From assembly GCA_963931055.1 (NCBI GenBank), contig OZ006987.1:124001-188000 (forward strand): a stretch of DNA of 64,000 nt. The letters are read 5' to 3'. The position numbers and the translations under genes were made by a program. This DNA is from Coprenecus sp949297365 (GTDB lineage Bacteria; Bacteroidota; Bacteroidia; Bacteroidales; UBA932). This document shows, one piece after another, positions 60,604 through 64,000 of this stretch. Numbering within the stretch: position 1 is the first letter of the stretch; each line of letters opens with the position of its first letter. Under the pieces are notes generated by a model. The model was not told the origin of the DNA, made no database searches, and worked only from the letters and a program-made list of their open reading frames with translations.

Positions 60604-61921
60604 AGCATTTCAAAGAATATACACTCAGTTGGAAGCCATTACCAAAGCCACTGTCTCAGTCAAGGCTCAGGGAGTTTCCAATGACGAGCTCGCCACTGTA
60701 GCCGGACGTCTGGCCCAGGTGGTGAAGATGAAGGACGATACCGTCACCCTCCAGGTATTCGAAGGCACAGACGGCATCCCGACAAACGCCGAAGTGACAT
60801 TTTTCGGCGAGCCGCCCGCCCTAAATGTCAGCGACGACCTGGCCGGACGTTTTTTCAACGCATACGGACAGCCCATCGACGGAGGCCCGGAAGTGGAGGG
60901 TGAGAGACGCTATATCGGAGGCCCGTCAGTCAACCCCTATAAAAGAAAACAGCCATCACAGCTGATTCCAACCGGTATCGCCGGTATCGACCTGAACAAC
61001 ACGTTGGTATCGGGACAGAAGATTCCGTTCTTCGCCGACCCTGACCAGCCCTACAACCAGGTGATGGCCATGGTGGCCCTCCGTGCGGACGTGGACAAGA
61101 TCATCCTCGGCGGCATGGGACTCTCCAACGACGATTACCTCTACTTCAAGAACATGTTCGAGAGCGCAGGTGCATTGGACAAGATTATCAGCTTCGTCAA
61201 CACTACCGAGCAGCCTCCCGTGGAGCGTCTGCTGATACCGGACATGGCCCTGACCGCCGCCGAGTATTTTGCCGTGGACAAGAACGAGAAAGTCCTCGTG
61301 CTGCTGACCGACATGACCCTCTACGCCGATGCTCTCTCGATAGTGAGCAACCGTATGGACCAGATTCCCTCGAAGGACTCCATGCCCGGCTCCCTGTACT
61401 CCGACCTGGCGAAGATCTACGAGAAGGCCGTACAGCTGCCCGCTGGAGGATCGATCACGATTATCGCAGTGACTACCCTCAATGACGGGGACATCACACA
61501 TGCCATCCCGGACAACACCGGATACATCACCGAGGGTCAGCTTTTCCTGCGTCTGGACAGCGACACCGGCAAGGTAATTGTGGACCCTTTCCGCTCACTG
61601 TCCCGTCTGAAACAGCTGGTTATAGGCAAGCAGACCCGCGAGGACCACAACCAGGTGATGAACACCGCCGTCCGTCTCTACGCAGACGCGGCCAACGCCA
61701 GGACCAAGCTGGAGAACGGCTTCGACCTGAGCGACTACGACAACCGCTGTCTCGAATTCGCCAAGGAATACTCCACCAGACTGCTGGCCATCGACGTGAA
61801 CATCTCCATCAACGAGATGCTCGACACCGCATGGGAACTGTTCGGCAAGTATTTCACCAAGGCCGAGACAGGACTGAAGGAGTCGCTGATACAGAAATAT
61901 TGGAAAGGCAAAGAATCATAA
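60593..61921 (+). CDS. atpB: V-type ATP synthase subunit B
   Basis: The 442-residue non-catalytic subunit lacks a functional P-loop. It has IPTGIAGIDLNNTLVSGQKIPFFADPDQPYNQV, VLVLLTDMTLYADALSIVSNRMDQIPSKDSMPGSLYSDLAKIYEKA and a C-terminal helical domain, as in V-type B subunits. It alternates with subunit A in the A3B3 head. Its start overlaps the atpA stop region. Confidence 0.96.
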   Translation: MTNRAFQRIYTQLEAITKATVSVKAQGVSNDELATVAGRLAQVVKMKDDTVTLQVFEGTDGIPTNAEVTFFGEPPALNVSDDLAGRFFNAYGQPIDGGPEVEGERRYIGGPSVNPYKRKQPSQLIPTGIAGIDLNNTLVSGQKIPFFADPDQPYNQVMAMVALRADVDKIILGGMGLSNDDYLYFKNMFESAGALDKIISFVNTTEQPPVERLLIPDMALTAAEYFAVDKNEKVLVLLTDMTLYADALSIVSNRMDQIPSKDSMPGSLYSDLAKIYEKAVQLPAGGSITIIAVTTLNDGDITHAIPDNTGYITEGQLFLRLDSDTGKVIVDPFRSLSRLKQLVIGKQTREDHNQVMNTAVRLYADAANARTKLENGFDLSDYDNRCLEFAKEYSTRLLAIDVNISINEMLDTAWELFGKYFTKAETGLKESLIQKYWKGKES

Positions 61922-61927
61922 TTTACA

Positions 61928-62536
61928 ATGGCTATCAAATTCCAATACAACAAGACATCGCTGAACGAACTGGGCAAGCAGCTCAAGGTCCGTACACGCG
62001 CCCTGCCCACCTTGAAAAACAAGGAGGCGGCCCTGCGCTTAGAGGTCAAGAAGGCCAAAAAGCGCTCGGATGAGCTATTGGAAGAGCTGGCCTCATCCCT
62101 GGAAAAATACAGATACATGTCAGGTCTGTGGAACGAGTTCGAGCCCGGACTGATAACCGTTAAGGACGTGGAGCTGGAAACAGCAAAGTTTGCAGGTGTC
62201 AAGATTCCGGAGCTCAGGAACGTCATATACGAGGTCAAGGAGTTCGACCTGTTCCGCAAGCCCATGTGGTACAGTGACGGAGTACAGATCCTGAAGGACT
62301 TGGCACGTCTCGGTATCGAATCAGAGATCTGTTCGGAGAAGAGCCGCATCCTGGACTGGTCCCGCAAGAAGACCACCCAGAAGGTCAACCTCTACGAGAA
62401 AGTGCAGATACCAGGCTACCACGAAGCCATCCTGAAGATAAAGAGATATCTGGAGGATGAGGAGAACCTTTCCAAGGCATCCCAGAAAATAGTAAAGACA
62501 CGCCACAACCTAGAAGAAGAGGAGGAAGCGTTATGA
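61928..62536 (+). CDS. atpD: V-type ATP synthase subunit D
   Basis: The 202-residue protein is mostly long helices, including IKFQYNKTSLNELGKQLKVRTRALPTLKNKEAALRLEVKKAKK at the N-terminus and EEENLSKASQKIVKTRHNLEEEEEAL at the C-terminus. It forms the central rotor shaft. Its stop overlaps the subunit I start in an ATGA junction. Confidence 0.9.
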   Translation: MAIKFQYNKTSLNELGKQLKVRTRALPTLKNKEAALRLEVKKAKKRSDELLEELASSLEKYRYMSGLWNEFEPGLITVKDVELETAKFAGVKIPELRNVIYEVKEFDLFRKPMWYSDGVQILKDLARLGIESEICSEKSRILDWSRKKTTQKVNLYEKVQIPGYHEAILKIKRYLEDEENLSKASQKIVKTRHNLEEEEEAL

Positions 62537-64000
62537 TTACCAAGATGACAAAATACTCCATGATCCTCCTTTCGGGAGACTTGGACTCCTTCCTGTCAGG
62601 TATTCAGTCGTTAGGTATGGTGGACATCACCCGCTCCGCCGCAGCCTGCGATGATGCCTCTAAGCAGATGAGCGACCTTATAACCAGATGCAGGAACGCT
62701 GTGGACTCCCTTGGCAATCTGACAAAGGAGAACCCGGACCTCAAGGCCGAAGCGCATCCTGAAATCTCAGGAGAGCAGATGCTGTCAGACTTTGAAAGCA
62801 ATGCTGCCCGCCGCATGGATATAAGTACCGGACTGGCCTCACTGGAGAAAGAGTACCAGAACGCCCTCCCGTGGGGAGAATTCGCCCAGGAAGATCTCGG
62901 CCGCATCAGGAAAGCCGGGCTTATCCCCCATTTCTACTGCGCGGGCGACAAGAAGTTCCAGAGTCGGTGGGAGGAGGAATACCCGCTGTGGGTGCTCAAC
63001 CGCACAGGCGGCAAGACATATTTCACCGTACTGTCCGGACCGGAAGAGGATTTCAATTTTCCCATGGAGCAGGCACAGTTTCCCGTACGTCCGGCATCCG
63101 CTGTACTGTCCGAAATAGACCGGCTTAAAGCCGAACGGGACAGACTGCTGGCTGTGGCCGCCGGATATGCGGAACGGACTGCCGAACTGCAGGAGCTTGC
63201 CGACAGAACATTCGCCTCACTTGACCTGTATCTTGCAGAGACATCCTCCGTCAAGGAAGGAGAAGGGACCATAAGTATCGTGGAAGGCTTCGCTCCCACA
63301 GAGGACGACATCAAAGTCAAGGAATACCTCGACTCATGCAGCGTCTACTACATGGCCGAAGCCGCCAAGGGCGAGGACAACCCTCCAGTAAAGTTGCACA
63401 ACAACTGGTTCGCACGGCTTTTCGAGCCTGTAGGCAGTCTGTATGAGCTGCCCAATTACGATGAGCTGGACCTTACCCCCTACTTCGCCCCGTTCTACAT
63501 GCTCTTCTTCGGATTCTGCCTGGGAGACATGGGCTACGGACTGATATTGGTCATAGCCGGCATAGCCGCAGCTATTGCATTACCTAAATACAAGGCATAC
63601 GGCAAGCTTATCGCATGGCTCGGAGTGGGCTCGCTAATCATGCCCCTCCTCTCGGGAACAGTATTCGGGATGAAACTCTACGACATCTTCCCCATGCGAG
63701 AGGACATAAAGAGCCTCTTCTTCTCCGACCTGAAGATGTTCTGGTTCGCCATCATTTTCGGACTGTTCCAGATAGTCTTCGCCAGGATGATAAAAGCCGT
63801 TTTCGCCTTCTCCAGGCACAAGTGGGACGAGGGGCTGAGTGAGGTCGGCTGGTGCATGGTCATTGTCTGGGCCGCATGCGCGTATGCCGGAAGCCAGACC
63901 GGTTCGAGACTGCTGCCTTCCATCGCCGCACAGATACTGCTGTTCGGAGGACTCGTGCTCGTCCTGTTCTGCAGTAAACCGGCCAAGTTCTTCCTGCTGA
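62533..64000 (+). CDS. atpI: V-type ATP synthase subunit I, 3' end beyond the window
   Basis: The frame starts at the ATG at 62533 (MITKMTKYSMILLSGDLDSF) and runs to the window edge without a stop, giving 489 codons. The first half is cytoplasmic with coiled coil (about 195-230, LSEIDRLKAERDRLLAVAAGYAERTAELQ). From about 310, LYELPNYDELDLTPYFAPFYMLFFGFCLGDMGYGLILVIAG marks the start of the membrane part, with further hydrophobic segments to the edge. Subunit I is the stator that forms the ion half-channels. Whether the ATPase uses Na+ or H+ cannot be told without subunit K, which is expected downstream. Confidence 0.92.
   Translation, partial: MITKMTKYSMILLSGDLDSFLSGIQSLGMVDITRSAAACDDASKQMSDLITRCRNAVDSLGNLTKENPDLKAEAHPEISGEQMLSDFESNAARRMDISTGLASLEKEYQNALPWGEFAQEDLGRIRKAGLIPHFYCAGDKKFQSRWEEEYPLWVLNRTGGKTYFTVLSGPEEDFNFPMEQAQFPVRPASAVLSEIDRLKAERDRLLAVAAGYAERTAELQELADRTFASLDLYLAETSSVKEGEGTISIVEGFAPTEDDIKVKEYLDSCSVYYMAEAAKGEDNPPVKLHNNWFARLFEPVGSLYELPNYDELDLTPYFAPFYMLFFGFCLGDMGYGLILVIAGIAAAIALPKYKAYGKLIAWLGVGSLIMPLLSGTVFGMKLYDIFPMREDIKSLFFSDLKMFWFAIIFGLFQIVFARMIKAVFAFSRHKWDEGLSEVGWCMVIVWAACAYAGSQTGSRLLPSIAAQILLFGGLVLVLFCSKPAKFFLL

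Overview
The window reads as a chromosomal segment of a Bacteroidales bacterium (Bacteroidota), plausibly a gut member of the Rikenellaceae/Alistipes type. The genus is a guess; the order is well supported. Evidence: many promoters match the Bacteroidetes sigma-AB type (-7 box TAnnTTTG, often with TTTG 19-20 bp upstream). There is a Mfa1/Mfa2-like type V pilus operon, lipoproteins with Bacteroidetes-style N-termini, an IS1380-family element, a bile-salt-hydrolase-like enzyme, a GH92 mannosidase, a methylmalonyl-CoA decarboxylase operon and a V-type ATPase. Base composition is mid-50s percent GC over housekeeping genes and visibly more AT-rich over the accessory genes near 0-2.4 kb, 10-14 kb, 19-24 kb and 27.8-29.3 kb.

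Layout. 0-5 kb: two unidentified proteins, a von Willebrand A protein, an esterase and a fibronectin-III-type surface lipoprotein. 5-9.6 kb: a complete pstSCAB-phoU operon with an 11-bp-periodic, Pho-box-like array upstream. PstC carries an extra domain that resembles part of PstS. 9.7-14.7 kb: a defence/mobile island. It has an AAA ATPase + RloB pair (AbiL/RloAB-like) followed closely by a Nudix hydrolase, a 1593-bp IS1380-family element with resolvable ends, a toxin-like gene cut by that element, and an orphan Vsr endonuclease. 14.7-19 kb: a DKNYY protein, an MFS exporter and an AmmeMemoRadiSam pair with Memo and AMMECR1 fused. 19.2-23.9 kb: pilin, anchor and large tip-like protein. 23.8-27.8 kb: rlmB, an ABC-F ATPase and tatC/tatA. 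27.8-29.3 kb: a DUF4062-ATPase protein with an in-frame 21-bp repeat. 29.4-37.4 kb: thioesterase, valS, a DUF3467/DUF2520/kdsC/maf operon, a secreted choloylglycine-hydrolase-like enzyme and a Tat-exported aldo/keto reductase. 37.4-42.9 kb: GH92 lipoprotein, tRNA-Lys(CTT), SDR, HdeD-like and a small membrane protein. 42.9-48.5 kb: ffh-folD-tlpA-M81 peptidase cluster, a deoxyhypusine-synthase-like protein and a 111-bp structured inverted repeat. 48.5-51.4 kb: DUF4301, DUF721 and recF. 51.5-57.5 kb: TPR protein, yebC, mce and the mmdA-oadG-bccp-mmdB sodium-pump decarboxylase. 57.6 kb to the right edge: V-ATPase genes E, DUF2764, A, B, D and I, with I running off the end.

How the parts fit. Methylmalonyl-CoA epimerase and the Na+-translocating decarboxylase belong to propionate-forming succinate fermentation. 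The decarboxylase creates a sodium gradient and lies directly upstream of the V-ATPase, so the two form an ion-energetics block. The Tat genes have an obvious client in the same window, the RR-signal aldo/keto reductase. The most unusual material is the 9.7-14.7 kb island, the PstC domain insertion, the pst regulatory array, the three-way-junction-like element at 48.4 kb and the DUF4062-ATPase gene. No CRISPR array and no rRNA were seen. One tRNA gene was found.
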